DNA of 64,000 nt from UBA1413 sp964552955 (GTDB taxonomy: Bacteria > Bacteroidota > Bacteroidia > Bacteroidales > Prolixibacteraceae): the NCBI GenBank assembly GCA_964552955.1, contig CAZKIU010000003.1:62001-126000 (forward strand), given 5' to 3'. This document shows, one piece after another, positions 17,676 through 25,394 of this stretch; position 1 is the first letter of the stretch, and every line of letters starts with the position of its first letter. The position numbers and the translations under genes are program-made. Below the pieces are notes generated by a model that worked only from the letters and a program-made list of their open reading frames with translations, had not been told where the DNA came from and ran no database searches.

Positions 17676-18527
17676 TTACTCTTCGAGGATTTCCTGACTG
17701 ATATCAAGGGCTTTCACGGAATGAGTGAGTGCCCCGACGGAGATGTAGTCCACACCAGTTTCGGCCACGGCGACCAGCCGTTCAGGTGACATATTCCCTG
17801 AGGCTTCCGTTTTGGCCCTGCCGGCGATCAATATCACGGCCTGCCGCATGGTCTCATTGTCCATGTTGTCGAGCATGATGATATCAGCCCCGGCGGCCAG
17901 TGCCTCCTCCACCTCACGGAGGCAAGATGTTTCCACCTCAATAGCGATACCGGGGGCGATAGCGCCGCGGATCGATGCCACGGCCTTGCCAATGCCCCCC
18001 GCCACCCTGATATGGTTGTCCTTGATCATCACCATATCATAAAGGCCTGTTCTGTGGTTAACGGCTCCCCCGGCACGTACGGCATACTTGTCGAGGAGAC
18101 GAAACCCGGGCAGGGTCTTGCGGGTATCCAGAATTTTGGTCTGCCGTCCTTCCAGTATTGAAACATAATAGTGGGCTGCCGTGGCAATACCCGACAACCG
18201 CTGCAGGAAATTCAGGGCAGTGCGTTCACCCGTCAGCAAGGCCCGGTAGTCCCCGCTGAATTCCACGATGAGGTCGCCCCGGCGCACCCGCTCCCCGTCA
18301 CTGACCCGGGGATGCCACTCCAGGGCAGCATCCAGCTTCCGGAAGACCAACTCCGCGACTTCCAGTCCCGCAACTACCCCCTCCGATTTGGCTTTCATCA
18401 CACCCCGCCGGATGATACCCGCCGGTACCAGATGATTGGTGGTGAGGTCACCGGTCTGCACATCTTCATCGAGCGCCAGGGTGGCCAGCACCTCCGCTGC
18501 TTCACGTTCTTTCTGATTTATCTTCAT
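17676..18527 (-). CDS. nadC: Quinolinate phosphoribosyltransferase (decarboxylating)
   Basis: Cytoplasmic enzyme converting quinolinate and PRPP into nicotinate mononucleotide, CO2 and PPi in de novo NAD synthesis. The 283-residue length is standard. Visible motifs are DVQTGDLTT near the N-terminus, ERTALNFLQRLSGIAT, DTRKTLPGFR with HRTGLYDMVMIKDNH (substrate basic residues), and IMLDNMDNETM. It is last in a four-gene minus-strand run, 39 bases after nadB. No nadA lies in the window. Confidence 0.96.
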   Translation of the reverse strand: MKINQKEREAAEVLATLALDEDVQTGDLTTNHLVPAGIIRRGVMKAKSEGVVAGLEVAELVFRKLDAALEWHPRVSDGERVRRGDLIVEFSGDYRALLTGERTALNFLQRLSGIATAAHYYVSILEGRQTKILDTRKTLPGFRLLDKYAVRAGGAVNHRTGLYDMVMIKDNHIRVAGGIGKAVASIRGAIAPGIAIEVETSCLREVEEALAAGADIIMLDNMDNETMRQAVILIAGRAKTEASGNMSPERLVAVAETGVDYISVGALTHSVKALDISQEILEE

Positions 18528-18566
18528 GGTTTGCTTGTTTTTAATGGACCAACCTGATGAAAATGG

Positions 18567-20210
18567 TTATCTCCTGCAGAAAACAGTTCCTTTACCTTGA
18601 TGCCCCGGGAGGATCTGCACCGGAACCCTGACCGGAGCTTTTCCCTTTTGTTGCAGCAGGTGAACTCGGAAAAGAGGGTCTTCCGTGGGGAAGTCCTCCC
18701 TGACATGGCCGCCGCGGCTCTCTTCACGGAGCAGGGCTGCCCGGCCCACCAGGAGGCATAAGTCGGCCGTACGCTTGATCTTCAAAAGGTTATAGTCGTT
18801 TCTATGGTCCCTGAACCGCTCCGCGATCTCTTCCATGTGGAGCAAGGCCTTCTCCAACCGCTCCCGGTTTCTTACAATCCCCATCGAGGTGGTCATCCAT
18901 CGTGCCATTTCGTTTTTGAGTTCAAGAAACATCTGTTCATGGTCGGGAGAAAGGGTAAAAGGGTGCAGTTCCACGGGATGGCACTGTACCGGTTTTAAAA
19001 GTGCGGCCTTCTCGCTGGCTCTTTTGCCAAACACCAGGCATTCCAGCAGGGAGTTACTGGCCAGCCGGTTGGCCCCCATAACCCCGGTGGAGGCGGCTTC
19101 CCCGCAGACAAAGAGTCCCCGCACATTGGTTTCACCATGGAGGTCGCACCTGACTCCCCCCACCATATAATGGGCTGCCGGGGCTACCGGGATCAGGTCG
19201 CGGGCCATGTCAATGCCGTTGTCGGCCAGGGTTCTGCTGATAGTGGCAAAACGGTGGTGTATCTTCTCAGGGTCGAGGTGGCGCAGGGAGAGATAAACAT
19301 GGTCCTCTCCGTTTTTGAGCATCTGGTTGAAGATGGCATGGGCCACCACATCCCGGGGAGCCAGTTCGGCCAGAGGATGGATCTCCTTCATAAAGCGATT
19401 CCCCTGCTGGTCGAGAAGCCAGGCCCCTTCACCCCTGACGGCCTCGCTCACAAGGAAGGCTTCCTTGCCCGGGAGGAAGAGGGCCGACGGGTGGAACTGT
19501 ATGAACTCCATATCGGCAATGGCGGCCCCGGCATCCCAGGCCAGGGCGATACCATCGCCCGTGGCCGTATGAGGATTGGTGGAACGGCTGTAAAGCCGCG
19601 ATAATCCTCCGGAGGCCAGAATAACAGCCTTAGCACGGAAAAGCAGGTTCTCACCGGTAAAAAAATCAAGGGCCTGCACCCCGTAAACACACCCCCCGTC
19701 ACCCAAGAGCCTGACGACCCCTGTAAACTCAAAGGGGCGGATATTCTTGTTTTCCACGACCAGTCCCAGAACAAAACGGGTCAGTTCCCTGCCGGTAGCG
19801 TCACCCCCGGCATGAAGGATCCGCCGCCGGCTATGGCCCCCTTCGAGGCCCAGCAGGATCTCTCCTTTCTCGTCCAGGTCAAAGGGCATCCCCATCTCAA
19901 TCAGTTCTCTGACGCGTTCCCGGCCTTCGGTGACCAGTACCTCCACGGCATCATAGTCACAGAGTCCACGCCCCGCCACCAGGGTGTCGTTGATATGGAG
20001 TTCCGGTGCATCCCCGGGGTCGGTGACGGCGGCGATTCCTCCCTGGGCAAACCAGGAATTGCTGGTATCCAGTTCCGACTTGGTGACTATGGCTACTTTC
20101 CCAAACCGGGCCGAGTGCCAGGCAGCCGTCAGTCCGGCCAGCCCGCTGCCTATTACAACGGTGTCAAATTCCAGGATTCTCATCCCATAAGCTCTTTTTT
20201 CTGCTGCCAT
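18567..20210 (-). CDS. nadB: L-aspartate oxidase
   Basis: FAD enzyme oxidising L-aspartate to iminoaspartate, the first step of de novo NAD synthesis. The N-terminus carries the FAD fold VVIGSGLAGLTAAWHSA. The middle has SNSWFAQGGIAA and LEGGHSRRRILHAGG. The C-terminal part has HYMVGGVRCD, FVCGEAASTGVMGANRLASNS (two halves of the capping-domain signature) and LLECLVFGKRA. The longer succinate-dehydrogenase-type relatives differ in these motifs. I took ATG 20210, two bases after the cupin stop; ATG 20183 (MRILEFDTVV) is also plausible and closer to the usual N-terminus. Confidence 0.96.
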   Translation of the reverse strand: MAAEKRAYGMRILEFDTVVIGSGLAGLTAAWHSARFGKVAIVTKSELDTSNSWFAQGGIAAVTDPGDAPELHINDTLVAGRGLCDYDAVEVLVTEGRERVRELIEMGMPFDLDEKGEILLGLEGGHSRRRILHAGGDATGRELTRFVLGLVVENKNIRPFEFTGVVRLLGDGGCVYGVQALDFFTGENLLFRAKAVILASGGLSRLYSRSTNPHTATGDGIALAWDAGAAIADMEFIQFHPSALFLPGKEAFLVSEAVRGEGAWLLDQQGNRFMKEIHPLAELAPRDVVAHAIFNQMLKNGEDHVYLSLRHLDPEKIHHRFATISRTLADNGIDMARDLIPVAPAAHYMVGGVRCDLHGETNVRGLFVCGEAASTGVMGANRLASNSLLECLVFGKRASEKAALLKPVQCHPVELHPFTLSPDHEQMFLELKNEMARWMTTSMGIVRNRERLEKALLHMEEIAERFRDHRNDYNLLKIKRTADLCLLVGRAALLREESRGGHVREDFPTEDPLFRVHLLQQKGKAPVRVPVQILPGHQGKGTVFCRR

Positions 20211-20212
20211 GG

Positions 20213-20584
20213 TCACCTGTTATCAGTCTGATGGAGTGGTCCTGCCCTCCTCTCAGACGGGTCAGGAAGATAATCGGGGCGTATGGGGATAAAGATCTCC
20301 ACCAGGTGGGCCTCCTCCAGAACTTCCACCTCATGAACCACTCCTTCGGGGATGCACCAACTGTCGCCCGGCTGGGTCTCATGCCACTCCTCTCCTATAC
20401 GGAACCGCAATCGCCCAGAAAGCAAATATCCGCTTTGCTCATAGGGATGATGGTGCGCCGGTAACTTATGGCCCCCCTCGAGCAGAAACTCACACATCAG
20501 GCTTTTCTCCTCAAAGACCAACGGCCGCATGCGCACGCCGGCCATCTGCAACCGGTAGTCCCGGCTATTCTTTTTTGTGAACAT
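20213..20584 (-). CDS. Cupin-domain protein
   Basis: 123 residues forming a single small cupin barrel. Motif 1 holds LPAHHHPYEQSGYLLSG (His 44-46 and Glu 49 as likely metal ligands). Motif 2 holds GDSWCIPEGVVHEVEV with the fourth ligand His. No fused domain is present. Such proteins can be metal-dependent dioxygenases or isomerases or simply binding proteins, so no substrate can be named. The stop is two bases before the nadB ATG, so the two are almost certainly co-translated; a regulatory or accessory role in NAD synthesis is only suggested by this linkage. Confidence 0.85.
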   Translation of the reverse strand: MFTKKNSRDYRLQMAGVRMRPLVFEEKSLMCEFLLEGGHKLPAHHHPYEQSGYLLSGRLRFRIGEEWHETQPGDSWCIPEGVVHEVEVLEEAHLVEIFIPIRPDYLPDPSERRAGPLHQTDNR

Positions 20585-20618
20585 ATCCGTAGTGGTTCAG
20601 TCCCGTTTCTCCTCTCCT

Positions 20619-21335
20619 TCAAGAGGAAAGCCCCAGGACAGGTAAAATTCCTTCCAGTTTTTCCACCGTGAAAAAATGGCCATTGGGTCTCTCTTCCGGA
20701 TGGACCTCCTCATGCTGCCAGGTGATCAGGTAAGGGACGTGAATAGCATATCCTCCCAGGGCAAGCACCGGCATAACGTCAGAGCGGAGGGAGTTCCCCA
20801 CCATCAGGAACTCCCCGGGGAGGACATCGAGGTGGGTGAGCATGCGCCGGTAATGCTCTTCGGTCTTGTCGCTCATGATTTCGACATGGTGGAAAAAACC
20901 TGAAATGCCTGAATGACGCAGTTTCCGCTCCTGGTCGAGCAGATCCCCCTTGGTGGCTACTATCAGCCGGTAATGACGAGAAAGCTCTTCCAGCACTTCT
21001 GTCACACCGGGAAGCAATGGGTTCCGGGTAGCGATCTGCTGTTTACCCAGTGCGATAATCTGCGCGATCTCGGCCGCAGTGACCGCTCCCTGCGACACCT
21101 CCACGGCGGTTTCGATCAGCGAAAGGACAAATGCCTTGCTCCCATAGCCGTACAAATCGAGGTTGCCCGTTTCCACCCGGTAAAGCACCTGGTTGATCTC
21201 CGCGGCCCCGCCGTATCCCGAAAGCAACTCACAGAACCTGGCTTCCGTCTCGCGGTAGAAGGGTTCATTGACCCACAGCGTGTCGTCGGCATCGAAACCA
21301 ATCACTTTTATTTTTGCAGGTTCAAAATCAGTCAT
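20619..21335 (-). CDS. HAD-superfamily hydrolase
   Basis: 238 residues from the ATG at 21335. An in-frame codon at 21365 would add ten residues and overlap the predicted -7 promoter box. Motif I is GFDADDTLW (nucleophile and acid Asp pair), motif II lies in VATKGD, motif III is the Lys near SDKTEEHY, and motif IV is VGNSLRSDVMPVLALG. The helical cap (~25-95) makes it a class-I HAD phosphatase resembling YjjG/pyrimidine nucleotidase-like proteins. The substrate is unknown. It heads the HAD-cupin-nadB-nadC run (34 bases before the cupin), so a nucleotide or phospho-sugar substrate linked to NAD metabolism is possible but unproven. Confidence 0.86.
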   Translation of the reverse strand: MTDFEPAKIKVIGFDADDTLWVNEPFYRETEARFCELLSGYGGAAEINQVLYRVETGNLDLYGYGSKAFVLSLIETAVEVSQGAVTAAEIAQIIALGKQQIATRNPLLPGVTEVLEELSRHYRLIVATKGDLLDQERKLRHSGISGFFHHVEIMSDKTEEHYRRMLTHLDVLPGEFLMVGNSLRSDVMPVLALGGYAIHVPYLITWQHEEVHPEERPNGHFFTVEKLEGILPVLGLSS

Positions 21336-21362
21336 GACACACAAATTGGGGCGAAAAATAGT

Positions 21363-21370
21363 CAAACTTA
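21363..21370 (-). promoter_or_regulatory. Bacteroidota-type -7 box upstream of the HAD-cupin-nadBC run
   Basis: On the minus strand this reads TAAGTTTG, a perfect match to TAnnTTTG. It lies 28 bases upstream of the HAD start. No clear TTTG -33 element is seen at the usual spacing. Confidence 0.5.
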
Positions 21371-21429
21371 TCCTGATTTGATTTTGCGCACCCTGAAAAT
21401 TACTGCTTTTATCCTATTTTTACACCTGA

Positions 21430-22977
21430 ATGAATGGTCAGGTCATGGATAAAAATCGGGATTTCAAGCCGCATATTTGGTTGTTTCTGATGTTGTTATT
21501 GTTGTCGGGGCTGCCGGTCACGGCGCAACTCCTCTACCCCAAATTTGAGTTCAGGGGAGTATGGGTGGCTACCGTCAACAACATTGACTGGCCGTCGCGC
21601 CCGGGGTTGACCACCGAGCAGCAGAAGAAAGAGGTCATCGATCTGCTCGACCTGCACCAGGGGCTGGGCATGAATGCCGTGATTTTCCAGGTCAGGCCGT
21701 GTTCTGATGCGTTTTATCCCTCGCAACTGGAGCCCTGGTCGCGATACCTCACCGGCACACCGGGGCGGGTTCCCTCCCCTTTCTGGGATCCCCTTCAGTT
21801 CTGGATTGAAGAAGCCCACAAACGGAACATGGAACTCCATGCCTGGCTCAACCCTTACCGGCTGGCACAGAATACAACGGAACCCCTGGCTGGCAACCAC
21901 CAGGTGTTCGACCACCCCGAATGGGTCATCCGTTATGGTGACAAGCTGATCCTTGATCCGGGGATCCCCGGCACCAGGGCTTATGTGACCGCTGTCATCT
22001 GCGATATTGTTCGCAGGTATGATATCGACGGGATCCACATGGACGACTATTTCTACCCTTATCCGACGCGGGATCCATTTCCCGACGACCGCTCCTTTGC
22101 CCTGTACAACAGAGCCTTTCCGGCCTCTGAAAAGGAGAGCTGGCGCAGGGAAAATGTAGATATCCTCATCAAATCAGTGAGTGATACCATCAAAGCCATC
22201 AAACCCTGGGTCAAATTCGGCATCAGTCCCTTCGGGGTCTGGCGCAACCAGAAAGATGACCCCCAGGGATCAGCCACTCAGGCCGGGGTAACCAATTACG
22301 ACCATTTGTATGCCGACGTCAGAAAATGGCTCCGGGAGGGATGGATCGACTATGTGACTCCACAGATTTATTGGGAGATCGGCCACAAACTGGCTGATTT
22401 CGAGACCCTGTGCCAATGGTGGAATGACAATGTTTTCGGGCGGCAGTTGTATATCGGCCTGGCCCCCTTTAAACTGGAGAAGGGAGCCCGGGAGCCGGCA
22501 TGGCGGAGTGCCCGCCAGCTGCCGGCACAACTGCGGATGCTACGGCAGTACCCCAACATCTCGGGGAGTGTTTTTTTCAGCAGCCGCCAGTTCAAACGCA
22601 ATCTCTTCGGCTTACAGGACAGCCTGAAACGTCATTTTTACCGCTATCCGTCGCTGACACCTCCGCTGAACTGGATGAAACTGATCAAACCCAATCCACC
22701 CCAGAAACTGACTACCTCGGGAAGAAAAGTCAGTTGGGAGGCCCCTGAGGCCACTTCTCCGGTAGCCATGCCCACCCGTTATATCCTTTACCTCACGGAA
22801 AGGGGAAGCCCACTCAACCCGGCGTCCTCTTCCCTGATTGCCGGATATACCGGAGCCACACGGGCAGTATTCCCCCGCAAGGGTAAGAAAAAAACGAAAT
22901 ACGACCTCTGGGTGTCCACCCTCGACCGTTACAACAACGAGAGTGATCCTGCTGGTCCCGTCAGGATCAAATGGTAA
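21430..22977 (+). CDS. GHL10/DUF187-type glycoside hydrolase with C-terminal FN3-like domain
   Basis: 515 residues with a signal peptide (hydrophobic ~16-30, cut near VTAQ). Then comes the GHL10 TIM-barrel opening FRGVWVATVNNIDWPS, GMNAVIFQVRP, AWLNPYRLA, and the acidic catalytic-site stretch YDIDGIHMDDYFYPYP, followed by FGISPFGVWRN. The family includes YngK-like proteins of unproven substrate and is related to hydrolases acting on (denuded) peptidoglycan or other glycans. Residues ~425-515 look like a fibronectin-III-like domain (YILYLTERG and YDLWVSTLDRYNNES). ATG 21445 is an alternative start. It is first of four closely spaced plus-strand genes that also encode SpoIID and an AmpG-like permease, favouring a role in cell-wall glycan breakdown. 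Confidence 0.85.
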   Translation: MNGQVMDKNRDFKPHIWLFLMLLLLSGLPVTAQLLYPKFEFRGVWVATVNNIDWPSRPGLTTEQQKKEVIDLLDLHQGLGMNAVIFQVRPCSDAFYPSQLEPWSRYLTGTPGRVPSPFWDPLQFWIEEAHKRNMELHAWLNPYRLAQNTTEPLAGNHQVFDHPEWVIRYGDKLILDPGIPGTRAYVTAVICDIVRRYDIDGIHMDDYFYPYPTRDPFPDDRSFALYNRAFPASEKESWRRENVDILIKSVSDTIKAIKPWVKFGISPFGVWRNQKDDPQGSATQAGVTNYDHLYADVRKWLREGWIDYVTPQIYWEIGHKLADFETLCQWWNDNVFGRQLYIGLAPFKLEKGAREPAWRSARQLPAQLRMLRQYPNISGSVFFSSRQFKRNLFGLQDSLKRHFYRYPSLTPPLNWMKLIKPNPPQKLTTSGRKVSWEAPEATSPVAMPTRYILYLTERGSPLNPASSSLIAGYTGATRAVFPRKGKKKTKYDLWVSTLDRYNNESDPAGPVRIKW

Positions 22978-23010
22978 GCTACTCCCTTTATCGCCTGTAA
23001 AAAGATTACT

Positions 23011-24006
23011 ATGACCATCCGCCGTACCCTTACCGATGAGGAGCTGAAGAAATTCGGGACCACCTGGTCCTGGTCGGCCCGTGCCAAAGCCCTTGTCAAT
23101 CAACAAAAAGCCACCTGGGCCACTGCCGGGGAGCATTACCGTTCCCTGCGGCAGGTGGAGACCAGGGTAGCCGATTTCGGTTCTTTCAGGGTACTTCTGC
23201 AGCACAATCCCGGGCGGATCCGTTCATCGGCGGCCAACACCGCGGCCAGTGCCGTGGCTGCACGGCCTTGTTTTCTCTGTGAAGCCAACAGGCCTGCAGA
23301 ACAGGTGGCCCTTCCCTGGTCTGAGGATTATCTGGTGCTGACCAATCCCTACCCGATCTTTCCTTATCATCTGACCATCCCTGCAGAGGAACACATTCCC
23401 CAGTACCTGGAGGGGCGTATCCATGATATGTTGCGGCTGGCCCGCGACCTGAACGAATTCACCCTGTTTTACAACGGCCCCCGTTGCGGTGCCTCCGCCC
23501 CCGACCATTTTCATTTCCAGGCCGGCCTCAGGGATTTCCTGCCCGTGGAGGAAGAACTCGATGGCCTCCTTTCGGGGCAGGCTACGACCCTCCACGATGA
23601 CGGCTCCCTACAGATCCTCGCTGTGGAGCACTACCTCCGCCGCATGCTCTGCTTCCGGGGGAGCGATGCCAAATCCCTGGAAGAAGGGGTAACCAAAACC
23701 ATCGCGCTCCTCCCGCATGACGGCCAGGGGGAACCCATGATGAACCTTTTAACCTGGTATTCCGGGGAAGGCTGGACCCTCCTGCTCTTCCCGCGGGCCC
23801 TGCAGCGCCCCTGGCAATACTTCGCTGAAGATGAGAAAAAAATCGTCGTGAGCCCCGCAGCCGTGGAACTAGGAGGCGTGGTGATCCTTCCCAGAAATGA
23901 GGACTTCCTGAAAATAACCCCCGCCGACCTCGTTTCGGTCTTCGACCAGGTGACTTTGCCCGCAGAGGAGTTCTGCGCCTTAATCAGCCGGTTGAAACAA
24001 TTTTAA
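23011..24006 (+). CDS. DUF4922 protein, HIT/GalT-like nucleotidyltransferase or phosphorylase
   Basis: 331-residue cytoplasmic protein (no signal peptide). Residues 87-90 are CFLC, a probable zinc site. Residues ~159-172 read CGASAPDHFHFQAG, whose HxHxQ resembles the catalytic motif of the GalT / ATP-adenylyltransferase / GDP-galactose-phosphorylase branch of the HIT superfamily. LTNPYPIFPYHLTIP is also typical of that fold. DUF4922 has no proven activity that I know of; moving a nucleotide to or from a sugar phosphate is the natural guess. It lies 33 bases after the GHL10 gene and 39 before the SpoIID gene, so it is probably in the same operon. Confidence 0.82.
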   Translation: MTIRRTLTDEELKKFGTTWSWSARAKALVNQQKATWATAGEHYRSLRQVETRVADFGSFRVLLQHNPGRIRSSAANTAASAVAARPCFLCEANRPAEQVALPWSEDYLVLTNPYPIFPYHLTIPAEEHIPQYLEGRIHDMLRLARDLNEFTLFYNGPRCGASAPDHFHFQAGLRDFLPVEEELDGLLSGQATTLHDDGSLQILAVEHYLRRMLCFRGSDAKSLEEGVTKTIALLPHDGQGEPMMNLLTWYSGEGWTLLLFPRALQRPWQYFAEDEKKIVVSPAAVELGGVVILPRNEDFLKITPADLVSVFDQVTLPAEEFCALISRLKQF

Positions 24007-24045
24007 ACTAAATTAGCAGCTACAAACCACCTGATACCAACTATC

Positions 24046-25389
24046 ATGAACAAACAACCGGTTCTCAATGTGGGGATCATGGCAGAGAAACAGATCAGTT
24101 TTGTTCTTGAAACCAGTTTCCACTACGGGCGTACCCTCCTCGAACAAGGGGATTATACCATTGAAATGAAGGAGCACAAGATGATCCTCCAGGGGAATGA
24201 CGTACTGGTCATTTCCGAGGAGCAGATTGTATTGCTGCCAATGTTCAGAACCAACTCCTTTCTTTTAAAGGGGGTGACCATCGGGATTCATTTCCACTGG
24301 GAGAAAAAGGAGGATCAGCGGTTCACGGGAGGGTTGCGTTTTGTTCCGGAGGAGGATAAGGTGCGGGTGATCAACACGGTCCATCTCGAGGACTACCTGA
24401 AGAGTGTGATCTCGAGTGAGATGAGTGCCACCAGTTCGCCGGAGTTGCTGAAGGCCCATGCCGTCATTTCCCGCAGCTGGCTGCTGGCGCAGATGGATAA
24501 AACCCGGAAGCTGGCTGCCTCAGGCCTCCACTATGACAAAAACCAGGTCACCCCGGAAGAAGTGGTGCGATGGTACGACCGCGAGGACCATACCCTTTTC
24601 GATGTGTGTGCCGATGACCATTGCCAGCGCTACCAGGGGATCACGCGGATCATCTCGGCAGAAGCCCTGATGGCCGTGGAAGCCACCACGGGACAGGTCC
24701 TCACCTCCGAGGGAGAGATCTGTGATACCCGCTTCTCCAAATGCTGTGGGGGCATCTCCGAGAGTTTCGGGAAGGTATGGGAACCCGAGGAGAGAAGCTA
24801 TCTGTCGGCCATCAGTGACCGCACACCCCTGGGATCAGGGCCCGTCAGGGATCTTCGCCGTGAAGAGGAGGCAACCGCCTGGATCCTCGGCACTCCCGAC
24901 GCTTTCTGTAACACCGCCGACACCAGGATCCTGAAACAGGTCTTACCCGATTACGACCAGAATACCAGGGATTTCTTCCGGTGGAAGGTCAGCTATTCCA
25001 ATGAGGAGCTTTCGGCCCTGATCAGGGAAAAGTCAGGCTTGGAACTGGGGGCCATCCTCCGGCTGGAGCCCCTGGAACGGGGATTTTCAGGCCGGATCAT
25101 CAGGCTGAGGATCGTGGGCACCCTCAGGAGCATCATCGTAGGCAAGGAACTGGAGATCCGCAAATGGCTCTCTCCCACCCATCTCTACAGTTCTGCCTTT
25201 ACGGTGGAGTACGATGCGATCTATGAAGGCCTTCCCGGGGTCATCGTCCTCCGGGGCGCCGGCTGGGGCCACGGCGTGGGCCTCTGCCAGATAGGGGCCG
25301 CCGTCATGGGTGAAAACGGGTACTCCTACCGGCAGATCCTTCACCACTATTTCACCGGTAGCACGATCACCTCCCTTTATAAAGCCTGA
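24046..25389 (+). CDS. SpoIID/LytB-domain protein without visible export signal
   Basis: 447 residues. The C-terminal half carries the SpoIID signature LRGAGWGHGVGLCQIGA (~401-417), and YLKSVISSEMSATSSPELLKAHAV (core VISSEMS) at ~118-140 covers the catalytic-glutamate region of SpoIID lytic transglycosylases. FSKCCGGISESFG is also family-typical. SpoIID cleaves denuded glycan strands in sporulating Firmicutes; this organism is no sporulator by gene content. The N-terminus (MNKQPVLNVGIMAEKQIS) has no hydrophobic core, so no Sec signal or anchor is visible. It is either cytoplasmic or exported in an unusual way. The neighbours are DUF4922 upstream and an AmpG-like permease 5 bases downstream. 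Confidence 0.86.
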   Translation: MNKQPVLNVGIMAEKQISFVLETSFHYGRTLLEQGDYTIEMKEHKMILQGNDVLVISEEQIVLLPMFRTNSFLLKGVTIGIHFHWEKKEDQRFTGGLRFVPEEDKVRVINTVHLEDYLKSVISSEMSATSSPELLKAHAVISRSWLLAQMDKTRKLAASGLHYDKNQVTPEEVVRWYDREDHTLFDVCADDHCQRYQGITRIISAEALMAVEATTGQVLTSEGEICDTRFSKCCGGISESFGKVWEPEERSYLSAISDRTPLGSGPVRDLRREEEATAWILGTPDAFCNTADTRILKQVLPDYDQNTRDFFRWKVSYSNEELSALIREKSGLELGAILRLEPLERGFSGRIIRLRIVGTLRSIIVGKELEIRKWLSPTHLYSSAFTVEYDAIYEGLPGVIVLRGAGWGHGVGLCQIGAAVMGENGYSYRQILHHYFTGSTITSLYKA

Positions 25390-25394
25390 ACGCC

